NCBI GenBank assembly: GCA_037178975.1
Contig: JASJZH010000003.1
Location: forward strand, 5,890,001-5,954,000
Reading direction: 5' to 3'
Source of the DNA: Oscheius tipulae
Taxonomy: Eukaryota > Nematoda > Chromadorea > Rhabditida > Rhabditidae
Length of the DNA: 64,000 nt
The notes under the pieces were generated by a model. It had not been told where the DNA came from. It saw only the letters and a program-made list of their open reading frames with translations, and searched no databases. A program made the translations under genes and the position numbers. The first letter of the stretch is position 1. Each line of letters opens with the position of its first letter. Below, in pieces: positions 47,523 to 59,672 of this stretch.

Positions 47523-49543
47523 ATGAATCCGGCTCAAATGGCGGCTAACGGTTTTTCGAGGATGCATCATGAACATCATGCTGGATGCAGCGATTACGAC
47601 TCAAAAAAGGTGGAACCAAGCAAGGTCAGGATGTTGAAATGTGCATTAAACAATGACTTTTCCAGGACCATCTATCCTTCTACGATTCTCGTCTGTCTAC
47701 AGTAGATCTCGAGCAGATGCGAATTGATGCCGAAATGGCAAGACAACGTCGGGACTTTCAAAAACAGATGGAGAAGGACAACATGATCGTATGTTTAGAT
47801 TATTCGAATGTGAACAAGCCGTGTTTAGAGCGTGAAAAAACTGGATGGGATTGGCTCCTTTGTCAATCAATTACGAGGAGTGAGCAACGGAGAAATCACC
47901 AAAAGACGAATCGTCCTCGACGCTCATGGCAGTGTCGTCAGAAGGAGACCGATTCGCAGTAATATCGGTGGTCAAATTGCCCTTCCTACTGGAATCTCCG
48001 AAATGCTCGACAACGAACTACCTCCTCTACCACCACGTCCGTCCGATCCAAAGGAATTGCGGAAGATGGTCCGCAGCAAAATGGTTCGATGCAAAGTAAG
48101 TATCGTATTTAGATTTTTCACAGCAAAGTTTTAGGTTTGTGGGAATCGTTACGGAGAGAGGAACATTCTCGAACGACATTTACGGGACAAGCATCCAGTC
48201 GATTACTTGGAATATATCTACAATCAGGAGCTCGAGGTCCAACAACAACGGTAATATCTTTTATTTGCGTTATTTTCTATAACATCATTTCAGCGAGGAA
48301 GAACTCGAGAGAAATCGCATTGAAGAACTCACTTCCGGAGGCTTCATTCCACCTCAGTCCGAGATCGAAGCTGGAGGCTACGATGTTCATCTTGGAGAGA
48401 TTCCACTACCTGGAGAGCTTTCGTCAGGTATTCCGGCACGATTCGATGGAAATGGCTTTCTGAAGCAACCTAGAAGACCTTACAAAAAGAAGGTAATCGG
48501 CTCTACCAACTAGATTTACGCACAACCATTTCTAGGTATCACCTCAATGCGTCTTCTGTGACAAACGCTTCCGAAATGAGATTTCGCTTAAAAAACATCT
48601 GGCCAAGAAGCACCCGGAATGTACCGAATTTATTCAATGCCTTGACTGCTTCAAATGTCTGCCTTCTAAAGATGATCTCAAGGAACATCTTTGCGACATG
48701 GTATGTGGTGTTGCTCTGCTAGCAATTCGCGAATGTTAAGACCTATCTCTGCGTTGAATGCATTCCGATTCGCAACATGTGTACCGAGCAGCGACTTGTA
48801 GCTCACAGGATGAAGTTCCACCGAGGAGCCAACAGCGGTTTTCGATGCCACGAGTGCAACATGAAGTTCCTGACTCCGCGAAAACTGAGGTCAGTTTCAG
48901 AAATCTAAATTTTAAAACAAACTTTAGGAAGCACAAAAAGATGTCTCACGTTTTTTCGAAGACGTATTCATGTCACTTCTGCGAGGAACTGTTCGTGTCT
49001 GAGGTTTCGGTAGTCACCCATGAGCGAATTCATACCGGCATTATCAAATTCGAGTGTAAAATCTGTGATTTCAAGGCAAATCGGTACGTGGAGATGGAAG
49101 AGCACAAGAAGGTAAACTTTACTCTTTCTCAAAACGAACTGTATAACAGGATGAACATGGTTACTTGTGCGCCATCTGCCAGGAAAAGTTTGCCGAATGG
49201 TCCGAAATCAAAAATCATACGCTTCGCGAGCACGGAGGATATCTCTCGAGCGAAAGTAGTGCCGGTAAGTGGCCAAATCTCTTTTCAGAAAAGTGGCTAA
49301 AATGCCTTTCAAGCACACCTACTTCGCACCCAAATGGGTCCCGTTTACGATTTATTTCCCCAAAAGTAATAAAGCGTAAGATGCTCCCAGTTAATTTATC
49401 TTTCTAAGCTTGGGTAGCAACCAGCTCTTAGTTCCCTCTATTATTCAGTTTATGTCATTATGCCCTTACACTTGTTGTGCTAAACAAACCGTTCAGCGTA
49501 CGTCGAATCCCCGAGAATCTGGGTTTTGATGAAGGGAGATTAG
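47523..49543 (+). CDS. C2H2 zinc-finger protein, perhaps MEP-1-like
   Basis: Ten exons (47523-47624, 47666-47788, 47829-48095, 48135-48250, 48294-48492, 48536-48700, 48741-48889, 48928-49111, 49150-49264, 49497-49543) give 488 residues. The N-terminal half has no fingers but contains a charged helix (MRIDAEMARQRRDFQKQME). Fingers follow: CKVCGNRYGERNILERHLRD; CVFCDKRFRNEISLKKHLAK; a Cys-rich pair (CLDCFKCL; CVECIPIRNMC); CHECNMKFLTPRKLRKHKK; CHFCEELFVSEVSVVTHERI; CKICDFKANRYVEMEEHKK; CAICQEKFAEWSEIKNHTL. The layout recalls the chromatin protein MEP-1 (MEC/NuRD-related repression), but I recognise this only loosely and the protein is shorter. Nuclear function is likely; the target is unknown. 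Confidence 0.8.
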
Positions 49544-49767
49544 AAGAAAACGACTACTGCGACTCACCGGTCATATTTAATGTTCATTACTGTTACGTTT
49601 TCTTTTCGTCATGCAAATATAAATCTCATGTTTTAGCTTGTTTAATTTGGAGGAGGGACAGATCTTGTTGGTATAGAACCGAGTAACACTAGACAGAAGC
49701 AACATTTGGAACAAGTTTTATAACTTCAACAAAAAACAACGAACGATGTGATATAACAGCCATGTTC

Positions 49768-52384
49768 TTAGAACTTGATATCCTTCATCTCCTTGGCGCT
49801 GAGACGACCCTTCTTCATCTTTTTCAACAGACGGACATCGGCCTCGAACTCGTTGTGCTCTTCGCGCTCCTCCTTGTCGGCCTTTCTCTTCAGAGACTTA
49901 GCTTTCTGAATAGATTCTTACTTAGAATCACCAATAACAAAACCTTTGGATCGACTTCCTTGGAATCGGGCTTATTCTTGTTTCTCTTGGCCTTCTCCCT
50001 CTCCTTTTCGCGTTTCTCCGCCAACTTCTGCTTCTTCACATCGACCTTCTTCTGATGTTTCTCCTCCATCATCTTCGATCTGTTCTTCTCCATCGCGGGA
50101 TTGGCGTAAGCGATAGTCGACGTGTCGATGTCACTGCGCTTGAACTTGTCCAGATCTGTCCTCTGACCCAGTTCGCGCATCTTCGGGAGTCGAAGCAGAC
50201 CATAAGCCATGGCAATACCGGGAACGTCGAGATCTAAATAATTATGCTGTGTTTAAGACGAAAACAACGGGTACCTTTCAGGCCGCAGACAACATTGCAA
50301 TCGTGCTTGACATAGGACTCGATGTGACTGACAAATGCGCGAGTTCCCTGCTCGAGAGCAGCTCTGTCCGAACAGGCAATCTTGATAATTTTTTGTCTCA
50401 GTTGTTCCGCCTTGTCGGCATTACTTGTAGGCACTTTCAGCTCCTTGAATTCGACCTGAAATGTACGATGTTTACTCACAAAATGATTTAAAAAGTGGTA
50501 CCTTTTCGTGTTTGGTGACAAATCCAGAATAGGCGGTCTGTTGAGGAGTCAGAATAAGAAGAGAGTTGCCCTCGCGACCATTTCTACCCGTGCGACCGGC
50601 ACGATGAACAAACCAGCTAAATGGAACACAGTTATGGACAAAGAATAGATGGAAACCTGGAGAGTTTGGGGATTTCGAACTGCACGACCCAGTCGATATC
50701 CTCAATGTCGATTCCTCTGGACATGACATCAGTGGATAGCATAACAGCGTTCGTACTTTCACGAAACTTTCCAATCTGGTCGGTTCTCTGCTTCTGTGTG
50801 TTCTTTCCGTGCACGGAGAGAAGCTGACGCTTTGTCAAAACCTGATCGAAGATCTGAATCGGTTGAATAAAGAAGAAAAAGAAACGAACGGTCTTGAAGT
50901 AGCGAACACCGCCGCAGGAAGGGAAGAAGACGAGAATCTTCTTGTCGGGTTTGCTGCGAATGAACTCGACGGTGCACATGACCTTTTCGGCTGCCTCACA
51001 GACCGTGTAGAAGTTGTTGAGAGCTAGCGGACAGATGACATTCTCGGCTTCCTTCAACTTGATGTGTTTGGCATTGCGCAGGGCAAAGATCGACAGGTCA
51101 GAGTTTTCCTTGGCCTGGGTGGCAGAGAACAGGCCGGTTCTTTTCTGCTTGGGAACAGCGGCTAGAATCTCCTTGATGTGGACTTCGAACTGGCTCTCAT
51201 TGAAACGGTCAGCCTCGTCGACCACGAGAATTTCAACGGACTTCAACCTCTTCCTAATATCGTCACTTTTGTCCAGCTGAAGAATCTGGTACAGACGTCC
51301 CGGAGTGGCTACCAGAATATCACAACTGAACTTCTATACTGAAAGACAAGATTAAAAACTAACGTAGAGTTTTTGAGCTTTTTCAGATTGTGGTCAACTT
51401 TGGGACCTCCCACGGCCATGGAGATGGTATATCCCAAGGCTTCTACGTAAGGAGTGGCTACAGTAGCAATCTGGTTGCATAGCTCCCTGGACGGCGACAG
51501 TATCAAGGCTCCGATCTCATTCTTGCCAAACTAAAGAAATTATAATATCAAATAAGGAAATAAAACTAACCTGTCCCTTCTTTTTAAGGATGGTGAACGT
51601 GGGAATGAGGAAGGCCAGAGTTTTTCCGGAGCCGGTGGGTGATTCGACGACAACATCATTATAGGAAAGCAATTCAGAACCGGCACGAATCTGGAATTGT
51701 TACTGGTTACTCTTCAAGATTTCGAAAGTATTCGACACGTCTCCCAGCTATTACAATGCGCGCCGAGCCATAGCTTCACCCTATTGATCGCCAGTGTTTG
51801 TCCCCCAGTTGCTCTCTTAGCTTCCCTCTGCCAGCTGACCTTTTTTCGATAATGAATAAGCCGAAGCACAACTGGGGAGACTATTACTACAGAAACAAAA
51901 AAGACTGGCGATTGGAGGTTCTGCACTCGATTAATCAATCTATTCCATCTTTCAACGAGATTTTTGATGAGGTAAGGCAGAACTTCATGTGTATCTTAAA
52001 AGGAATTACAAACAGAACAAGTCAAATACTTTCAGGAATCCTTCTACGTTTTCGTCATCGGAGTGATTATTGCCAGCGTGGCCCTAGCCGTATTTCTATC
52101 AAAATGTATTGGTATCAAGATCAGGGAACATCATCTGGTTCTCGAACGCGATTGGGGAGAGCCCAAAGTGGCAAATGTATTTCATTTCCCTTGGACCAAG
52201 ACGAAGAAAGAGTGATACTTTGTTCTTTTTACTACTTTATTTGTTCTTTTTTTTTAACCGAAAATTCACTTACTTGAACGTTGCTAAACTTGGTGAAGTT
52301 TTTGTGGAAGACTTCGACGACTTCCTTGGGCAAAATCTGCTCGTAGTTGGCACTGGCAGCGTTCTTCGCCTTGGCTACTACCAT
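49768..52384 (-). CDS. DDX55: DEAD-box RNA helicase DDX55 (Spb4)
   Basis: The first exon (52274-52384) encodes MVVAKAKNAASANYEQILPK and the Q-motif region. After a 0.58 kb intron the core follows: motif I ESPTGSGKT, Ia SPSRELC, II VDEADR, III FSATQ, V STDVMSRGIDIED, VI HRAGRTGRNG. The C-terminal extension has the Spb4/DDX55 hallmarks: AFVSHIESYVKHDCNVVCGL, AYGLLRLPKMREL, the Lys/Glu-rich tail and the end LLKKMKKGRLSAKEM. Spb4 helps 60S ribosomal subunit assembly in the nucleolus. Motif Ia is SPSREL instead of the usual PTREL. The gene lies 234 nt downstream of eIF5B on the same strand, and its first intron carries an antisense gene. Confidence 0.93.
51852..52215 (+). CDS. Small single-pass membrane protein nested in a DDX55 intron
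   Basis: Two exons, 51852-51971 and 52036-52215, with clean GT-AG sites, encode about 99 residues. The N-terminal 40 are polar and charged (MNKPKHNWGDYYYRNKKDW, then SINQSIPSFNEIFDE). A transmembrane segment follows (YVFVIGVIIASVALAVFLS) and a 35-residue C-terminal tail ending FHFPWTKTKKE. The gene lies entirely within the first intron of DDX55 on the opposite strand. The correct splice phase and membrane-protein composition argue it is real. Family not recognised; location (ER, plasma membrane or mitochondrion) cannot be told. Confidence 0.65.
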
Positions 52385-52618
52385 TTCAGATCAACTATAC
52401 GTGTTGAAAACTTGTTAGAGATCAAATGAGATAAACTTTCGACGCTACATTTGAAAGAGAGCCCAATAGTGCTGCACAAAAAAAGGATTCATTAAAATCG
52501 GGAGAAAACAAAGGACAATCACCAGAAAGAGAACAGCCAACGGAGAAACTAGCGAAAGTCAAAACCGGTGAAACACCCAACGGAATAGGGAAATTTCTAT
52601 CTTCTGGGATAACAAGGC

Positions 52619-55600
52619 TCACATAATATCCAAAGTTTTCTTCAAGGCAACGACCAACTGCCAATCTTCACGGGACAGATCGTCGCGGAAGTGGTTTTTA
52701 CAGACATCGATTGACTCTCGGTTGATCTGAATTTGCTTTTTGGACAGGCTCTATCAAAAAACGAACCTTGCTAACGAGGGCATCCTCATGTGTGAAATGA
52801 CGGCCGTATAGTTTCGGAGCTTCTCCTGTCGTGTTTTCAATTTTGATGCAAACCTGAAACTTTTTTTTACAAAGCAATAAAACAAAAATACCTCCTCGCC
52901 CTTCTTGGCCAGATTGACTTCCTCGTGATTCCTTTCGATCGATGCCACGGTTCCCAGAACAATATTTTCCTTGCTCGGAACGCAGATCGGAGTTCCTCGT
53001 TTGAGCTGACCGCCCTCGATCACGACTCCGATAACAATCGGATTTCTGGCGTTGAAGATACAGTGAGGGAGAACACGGAGTTTGGCCGGGAAGATGGCTT
53101 TGTGCTCATTGTCCTTTCTGGCCTGAAGACGGAGGTCTTCTCTAAACTTTTTTTTTTTAATTGTATTTGATCAATGAGTACCTGTATTTCAGGAAACTAT
53201 CCTCTAAATGATAGATAATATCCGCCTGGAAGATTCGAACACCCTCGTGATCGGCAAATATCTGGGCTTCTCGCTCAACTTTCACATCAAAGGCAAGAAT
53301 ACAGGCATATCTTAAGAAAGATTAGAGTTCTAGAAACTTAGAAACATACTCGTTATTGTGTTCCTTCATCGCTGCCGCCTTCTGGACATCCTTCTTGTGA
53401 ACAGGGCCAATGTTGACATTCGAATAGGGAATCTTCTGCGATTTGAGGAATTCGAGCAAGGCTTCGAGAGATCCCAGTGTACTGGCCTGAACATAGACTC
53501 CTTCAGGCTTCTTTTTGATGGCGTGAAGGGCCTTGCTCAGTTGAGCCTCAGCTTCCTCTCTGGAAGAATGGACTAGTCAAATCAGACGAAAAACATACTT
53601 CAGTACATCGAGCTCCTCCTCCTTATGCGCGACGAAAACAGGAAGACCAGCAATCGCCTTCTCAAGTCCCTTGGCTAATATTTTGACTCCTTGAGCACCC
53701 TTCACTTCCTTGTAGTGATCGAACTCGGTCTAAAAGATTTTATAATTTTACACCCAGAAGAATGCTTACCTTTACACGAATTTCACGAAGAGCAGGCGGC
53801 ATGAGCAGATCTCGAATCTGGGCAATGATGGCGCCATCAGATCCGGTCACGACGAGAATATCTCCAACTCTCAGATATCCGTTTACGAGAATGACATCAA
53901 TCGTGGTTCCGAGACCGGCAATGGCTTTTACTTCCATCACGGAAGCATCGAGCTCATCGCAGAAGGAAAGTTTCTGGGCGTAATGCGTCTGAGTCGTATC
54001 TACGATGTAGGCCATCAGATTTCCGATTCCGTCTCCGTGGAAGGCGGAAGTCGGAACCATGCTGATGAACTCTTCGCGATTCTTGTTCTTGTTCGAGAGG
54101 ACGACGTTCAGACCCTGCTCTGCAAACTCCACCACGATCTTGTTGTAGCGTTCGGTGAACTCCATCTGAGTGTGTTGAGGCTGCGACTTTAGATGCTGAT
54201 AGACATCTTTACGTGGGTTGGTCTCGTAACCGTACAAACGATCAATCTAAAAAAGTTTTATCTTGGCCGAACGTACTGAAAAAGTAACCTTGTTTAGGGC
54301 AACAACAAACGGCGTTCCTCTCTTCAGAAGCATCTTCAGCGACTCGATAGTCTGAGGCTCCAGTCCATGCATAATATCGACCACAAGTATGGCAAAATCA
54401 CAGAGAGAGGATCCTCTCGAACGGAGATTTCTGAGCATTTAGATTAGCGGGAAAACCTAACAAGCATACGAGAAACTTTCGTGACCAGGAGTATCGATGA
54501 CAAGGAAGCCAGGAATCTTCATGGTCTCCGGATTGAAATCACGAACCTGCTTGCATCGCTCCTTGATAGCCTCGTCCGGAACCTGTAGGAGAGAAATACT
54601 AGAGAAGGGCTAAAGACATTACCTGAGTGGCTCCGATCTGCTGGGTAATACCGCCGGCCTCGCCGTCCTGGACGTTGGTTCGGCGAATCGTATCCAGCAT
54701 TTTTGTCTTTCCGGTATCTACATGACCCATCACACAAATAACAGGAGCACGGAGTTTGTCAGTTGACCGTTTGGACTCAGCTGTTTCACGGCGCTTCTGA
54801 AGCTTTCCTTGTGGGCAGACACGATCAAAACAAACCTTGAGTTGGCGTTTGACTCTCTCCTTGATTTCCTCTTTGGATTCTTTCCCTTTTGGTCCTTCGT
54901 CTTCGCTGCTTTCCTCCTCGGAAGATTCTTCGGAGCTGCTCTCGTCCGACGACTCTTCCTCATCGGAACTTTCCTCCTCTTCCTTCTGAACACGATTCTA
55001 CTTTCCCAGAACAAGGTATTGTCCTCACTGATTCGTTCTTATTGACGACAGCTGGTGCAGCCACGCTAGGCTTAGCAGGCACAGGTATCGATGCAGCGGT
55101 AGCAGTCGCGGCGAGAGGCGGAGGATTAAGTTCGATCTCGTCAGCCAGTTCCCAGTCATCCAGAGGCTCCTCTTCCTGAGAAAAGTTCAAATGGCCCCTC
55201 GGATACAGTACCTTTTGTCCAGCAGCAGCTTCTTCAGTAGGTGGAACAGGGGTTGAAGGAGCCGGGGTTGTAGTGGCAGACGCTTCGGCAGAGGCAGCCT
55301 CCTCGCGTTTTTTCTGGGCTAGTTTCTCGGCCTTCGCCTTGGACCGTTTGTCCAAATAAATCACCGGCTTCTTTTCGCCAGCTGGCTCGGCTTCATCGGC
55401 TCTGTTGATGTCAACTAAAACGGTTCAGTTGTTCGATCATAGCAAGTGCCTACTTCCAGCCGCGGCAAGCTTGGCAGCAGCGATACGAGCTTTCTCCTTC
55501 TCCTTGGCTGTCATATACGTTCCTTCGGCTTTCTGCTTTTCGATCAAGGCCTTCTTTCGTGCCTTTTCGGCCTCCTTTTTCTCGTTAGCCAGTCTTGCAG

Positions 55601-56778
55601 CCTCTTCTTTGGCCTTCTCCAAAGCCTCCAGCCGTTCTTCTTCCTCTTTGACCCGTTTGGCCTCTGCCTCTTCGGCTTCTTGTTTCGCCCGAAGAAGTTC
55701 CTTGATCATGTCAACCTGTAACCACAGTATGAGCTAGCAAATGCTGAGAGTTTTTACATGCTTTTTCTTTTTTCCTTTTCCATCGTCAGCCTCCTTTTCC
55801 TTCTTTTTGTCCTTCTTCTTTTCTTTTTTCTTCTTTTTTTTCTTATCCTCGCCTTCTTCCTCGCCACCTTCTTCAGCCTCCTCGCCTTCATCTTCACCTT
55901 CCTTCTTTTCCTGAAATGTGCTCATTTTACAAAACAAGAACGTGACAAACCTTTGAAGCATCCTCCTCTGCTTCATCAACCTCGTCTTCTTCCTTCTTTT
56001 TATCCTTCTTCTTTTTCTTCTTCTTCTTTTTGGCGTCGGCATCAGCTCCTTCCTCGTCTTTCTCCACCTTCTCTTCTACCGGTACTAATTCTTCGTCAGG
56101 TTCAGCAGGAGCAGGCGTCTCTTCCTTTGTCTTCTTCAAGTCGGGTTTCTCTGCTGGCTTCTCAAGATCGGCTAGGATGGCATCAAGGTCCTCATCTTCC
56201 TCTATTTGTTTCCCCTAAAACATTGTTTACAGAAAATTTAAAAAAAGAACACCTTTTTGCCCTTTTTTCCCTTCTTCTTATCCTCTTTTTTGTCGTCTTT
56301 CTTGTCGGCCTTCTTTTCCTGCTTTTTGGGCTCGGGCTTCTTCACGACAACTTCCGGCTCGGGTTCTGAGTCGGACTTTTCCGAAGGTTCTTCATCACTC
56401 TCATCCATCTGAGGAAGATCGGTTAATCAACGAGGCACTAGACACACCATGGCAGCAAATCCGAATTTTCCTTTGGCTGCGACTTTGGGAGGCGGAGCCG
56501 GCTCGTCCTCTTCATCGTCCCAGTTATCTTTTTCTTCTTTTGGCTCCTGCAGTTTCAGAGACGCTAGTTTCTTCTCAGCAGCGTCGTCGTCCCTAAAGTT
56601 AGCAAGTTTGCATGTTTGTTTGATTGTAAGACGGCTTTGTTTGCTGTGCGAAAAATGAAGCCAAACAAAATGACCGCAAGAATATCTTTTCCTACAGTAC
56701 CGTATAGAAATGGAAGGAGAAAAGGAAAACTAACCAATCATCGTCCTTGTTCTTCTTCACGTTCTTCTTTGGGGGCAT
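52619..56778 (-). CDS. EIF5B: Translation initiation factor eIF5B
   Basis: Begins [15 protein letters not shown] at 56778. A long Lys/Glu-rich disordered N-terminus (about 55000-56700) is followed by the GTPase: G1 [31 protein letters not shown]3 DTPGHES, G4 NKID. Domain II follows ([38 protein letters not shown]), then III and IV, ending [16 protein letters not shown] and TGA at 52619-52621. eIF5B is the GTPase that joins the 60S subunit to the initiation complex. All exons are separated by short introns. It heads a same-strand pair with DDX55; the 234-nt gap would allow an operon. Confidence 0.95.
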
Positions 56779-57328
56779 TTTTGCTGATCTTTATTCAAAA
56801 TTACCCGTAGTATCGAAAAATCTGAAATCTTGTAAGACTCAAAAGTTGGAAACAACAGATTTACGTTGGAGAGCTACAGCTGTTACGTGTAGAGCAATAA
56901 ATGAATCAGTTTACGTTTTGTTTAACAAGACGAGCTTGTGGAACAACAAAAGTTGCGATAAAAGAAGCACCCAAGCCTAAATGAAATGCGTCAAGGTTTT
57001 TTCAATACTTTCTTTTACTTTTTAGATGGTCTTTCTACAAAGCAAAGCTGTGAAATGCAAAAAGGCTGAAATGTTTTACCCTAGAAATAGAAACATGGTT
57101 TCAAGGACTGTGGTCGAATTAGGGCAGGATTACGTAGCTCTTTTATATAATTGTTTTTGCCTGTTTCCAAAGAAAGATTCAATCGCAAAGTTGAAGCCTT
57201 GAGCTTGAGAACAAAAAAAGGAAATAATAGTTCCGTCCTGAGTCCTGGCAGAAACTTAGTTCCAACAAGGGTCTTTTTGTTACTGTACTTTTTGGCGGCC
57301 TCTTCGATAATCCATTCTACGACCAACT
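56779..57328. other. eIF5B upstream region
   Basis: AT-rich, no coding signal. An acceptor-like AATAAAGATCAG lies 6 nt before the eIF5B start. Nothing else recognised. Confidence 0.35.
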
Positions 57329-57330
57329 TA

Positions 57331-57885
57331 TGGTTTGTTCAAAAAAAAAAAAAGAAGGACTACAGTGTCCCGAAATGCTTACGTGGCAGGACCCCTGGGA
57401 GGGCGGGAATTCAAATTTAGCAATTTTTGAGATTCCTTTTTATCAATGTACAGCCTTTATTCTCTTTGTTTTCCGGAGTTTTTCGTTTGCTTCCGGTAAA
57501 GGCTGCTAGTAGACATGCTTTAGAAATAAAAGGAACGGGTGAGAATCCGAAAACAAGCTGCTAGACTGAAAACCAAAATAATAACTCTATCTGAAATCCC
57601 GCGCGTCTAGAGTACTTTCAAATCGAGTTAATTTTTCGCTCTTTTTGGTTTCCAGTCTAGCAGCTTGTTTTCGGATTCTCATCCGTTCCTTTTATTTCTA
57701 AAGCGTGTCTACTAGCAGCCTTTACCGGAAGCAAACGAGAAACTCCGGAAAACAAAGAGAATGAAGGCTGTACATTGATAAAAAGGAATCTCAAAAATTG
57801 CTAAATTTGAATTCCCGCCCTCCCAAGGGTCCTGCCACGTAAGCATTTCGGGACACTGTAGTCCTTCTTTTTTTTGAACAAACCA
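57331..57885. mobile_element. Foldback (MITE-like) element with arms of about 240 bp
   Basis: The left arm (57331-57578) and right arm (about 57653-57885) are near-perfect reverse complements, starting TGGTTTGTTC and ending GAACAAACCA, with about 75 nt between. Only a few substitutions and poly-A length differences separate the arms. TA dinucleotides lie directly outside both ends (57329-57330 and 57886-57887), as after insertion by a Tc1/mariner-type transposase. There is no transposase frame, so it is non-autonomous. Confidence 0.8.
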
Positions 57886-58538
57886 TATCTCTTTTCTTTT
57901 TCAGAACCACGAAAATAACCTATTCACTTACCTACAGTCAAGTAACCGGAAATGGTAAATCTGAATCCAAAATAGACGGGAGGTTCCTTTGACGCATGAA
58001 AAGCAAAGAAAAATATATTTGTCAGTTGCTTCCGGATGACTGCAAAAAATTTGGTGTAACTAGGGTGTATCATACCTTATTGTTCTTGCCTCTATATACC
58101 GTCTTTGTCACCGAAATCAATATCCTCCTCGACCCCAACTTCATCTCCTTCGAGGGACCTAACAAGATGTAAGACGAAATCCATAGCGAATGGTAGTAGG
58201 CTCCTTGACCACGGTCCAGTGTAGACCCTCTTTTCTGTGTACGGATTCCATTTCAAATGATGATTCTCCTATTCCTCTTCTTGATGAGTTTTCGAGGAGA
58301 GACGCCGATGAAGCTAGAGTTTCCGATGTCTTGAAGACCCTGCGACTCGAGGAGGAAACTGTCGGACTGACTGAAAAGCAGAGGGCTACTGGCTAATTGA
58401 CAGCGTGTTCCACTCAATAATTCAACCAAAGAAACGATTTATAAAAGAATTTTTATTGCTCGCGAGTGTTCTACCTAAACATTCAATTCGTGCACCTTCG
58501 TCGTGAAAGGTCTCGTCTTGACTCGCTGCCCAGCCCAC
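57886..58538. other. Upstream region of the CK1-like kinase; doubtful small frames
   Basis: A 68-codon + frame at 58190-58396 (with LLDEFSRRDADEARVSDVLK) and a very short acidic minus frame near 58096-58190 have some protein-like character. Neither has family support or a clear splice context. Otherwise likely promoter. Confidence 0.25.
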
Positions 58539-59593
58539 ATGGCCGTCATCAAGGATCTCTCGAAATTGTTGGGCGACGAAGTCTTTGATTTCCGCGACTC
58601 GAAGTACAAGGTGCTGTCCTGCATATTCCAAGGGCCTTTCTCCTCCGTTTACAAGGTACTTTCAGTTTTAGTCTCTAACAACAGGTTCAGTTGCTGGCTT
58701 CTGACGGCAAATTGTACGCGATGAAGGTCGAAAGCAAGAAGGGATATAGAGACGAGCGAACTGCCCTCAAATTGGAAGTGGTCGTCCTGAAAAAACTCTC
58801 CGGTCAGCCAGGCTTCGTCTCGCTCAAGGACTACGGGAGAAATGCCGACTGGAAAGTGCTGATGATGGAATTTGTCGGCCCAGATCTACAAAATCTGCAG
58901 AATCTGATGCCCAAAAAGAAGTTCTCCATCCCAACTGCCTATCACGTCGTCGTCGAGGTTCTCGACCGAATGGAGACACTTCACGAGGCCGGCTATCTGA
59001 ATCGTGACCTCAAGGCGGCCAATTTGGCAGTCGGTCTCGGCAGTCAGCAGAGAACGGTCTACATGTTGGATTTCGGCATGGCGAGGCGATTTGTGGATCC
59101 GGATGGCAAGATTGTCATCCGAAAGAAAGGGCCGATCTGTGGGACGGTTCCTTTCGCCTCATTGGCCACAAATAACATGGACGATATGGGCCCAAGAGAC
59201 GATCTTGAGAACTGGTTCTACATGGCCATCCACATGATCAAAGGACGTCTTCCCTGGTACTATTCGGACGAGGAAGGACCGCATTTTGGTTCACAGTTTC
59301 TTCTTCTGACGCGCGAGTGGAAACAGTGGTGTCTCGAGGTCGATCGTCCAGCCCTGTTCGAGGGAATTCATCGCGGTTGGGAGGAAATCTACGAAACGAT
59401 TCGAGCCTGTCCAAGGGACGAAGCTGCTCCGATTCCCGAAGTGCGCCGTCTCATCAAGAAGATTGTACAGAGGGAAAAAATCGATCTAGAGCAGCTACTT
59501 GACTGGCAGCTCCAACCAAAGCTCATCCAGCAGATCCAATTCTCCGCCTCCCGTCAGACGATCTATTCGAAGAATGTCCATGGAGACATGTAG
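58539..59593 (+). CDS. CK1/TTBK-like protein kinase, divergent nematode type
   Basis: Two exons, 58539-58655 and 58685-59593; 341 residues, the full length of a minimal CK1 kinase. The ATG is 5 nt after an acceptor (GCTGCCCAG). The glycine loop is degenerate (IFQGPFSSVYKV). The ATP lysine is in YAMKVE, a Glu in KLEVVVLKKL. The catalytic loop is NRDLKAANLAVG, in place of the usual HRD-x-KPxN, with Asp, Lys and Asn kept. DFGMARRF, then the CK1-type CGTVPFASL in place of APE, and a C-lobe with DDLENWFYM typical of the CK1/TTBK/VRK group. Nematodes carry expanded TTBK-like families, often sperm-expressed. Activity is likely but not certain because of the degenerate glycine loop. Confidence 0.85.
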
Positions 59594-59672
59594 ATGCAGA
59601 CAATCTATTCTAATAAGTCTGTAGACATTTGCACGGTAAGTTTATCAGATATGAGAAATAATAGCACGCAAA

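Noticed and set aside
52422-52664. 80-codon minus frame between eIF5B and DDX55
   Set aside because: It overlaps the eIF5B stop in another frame and has no splice or homology support; it is most likely 3'UTR and spacer.
55758-56369. Long + strand Phe/Leu/Ser-rich frame
   Set aside because: Antisense of the Lys/Glu-rich eIF5B N-terminus (AAG/GAA codons read as CTT/TTC).
58190-58396. 68-codon + frame before the kinase
   Set aside because: Protein-like in part, but with no acceptor, family or neighbouring exons that join to it.
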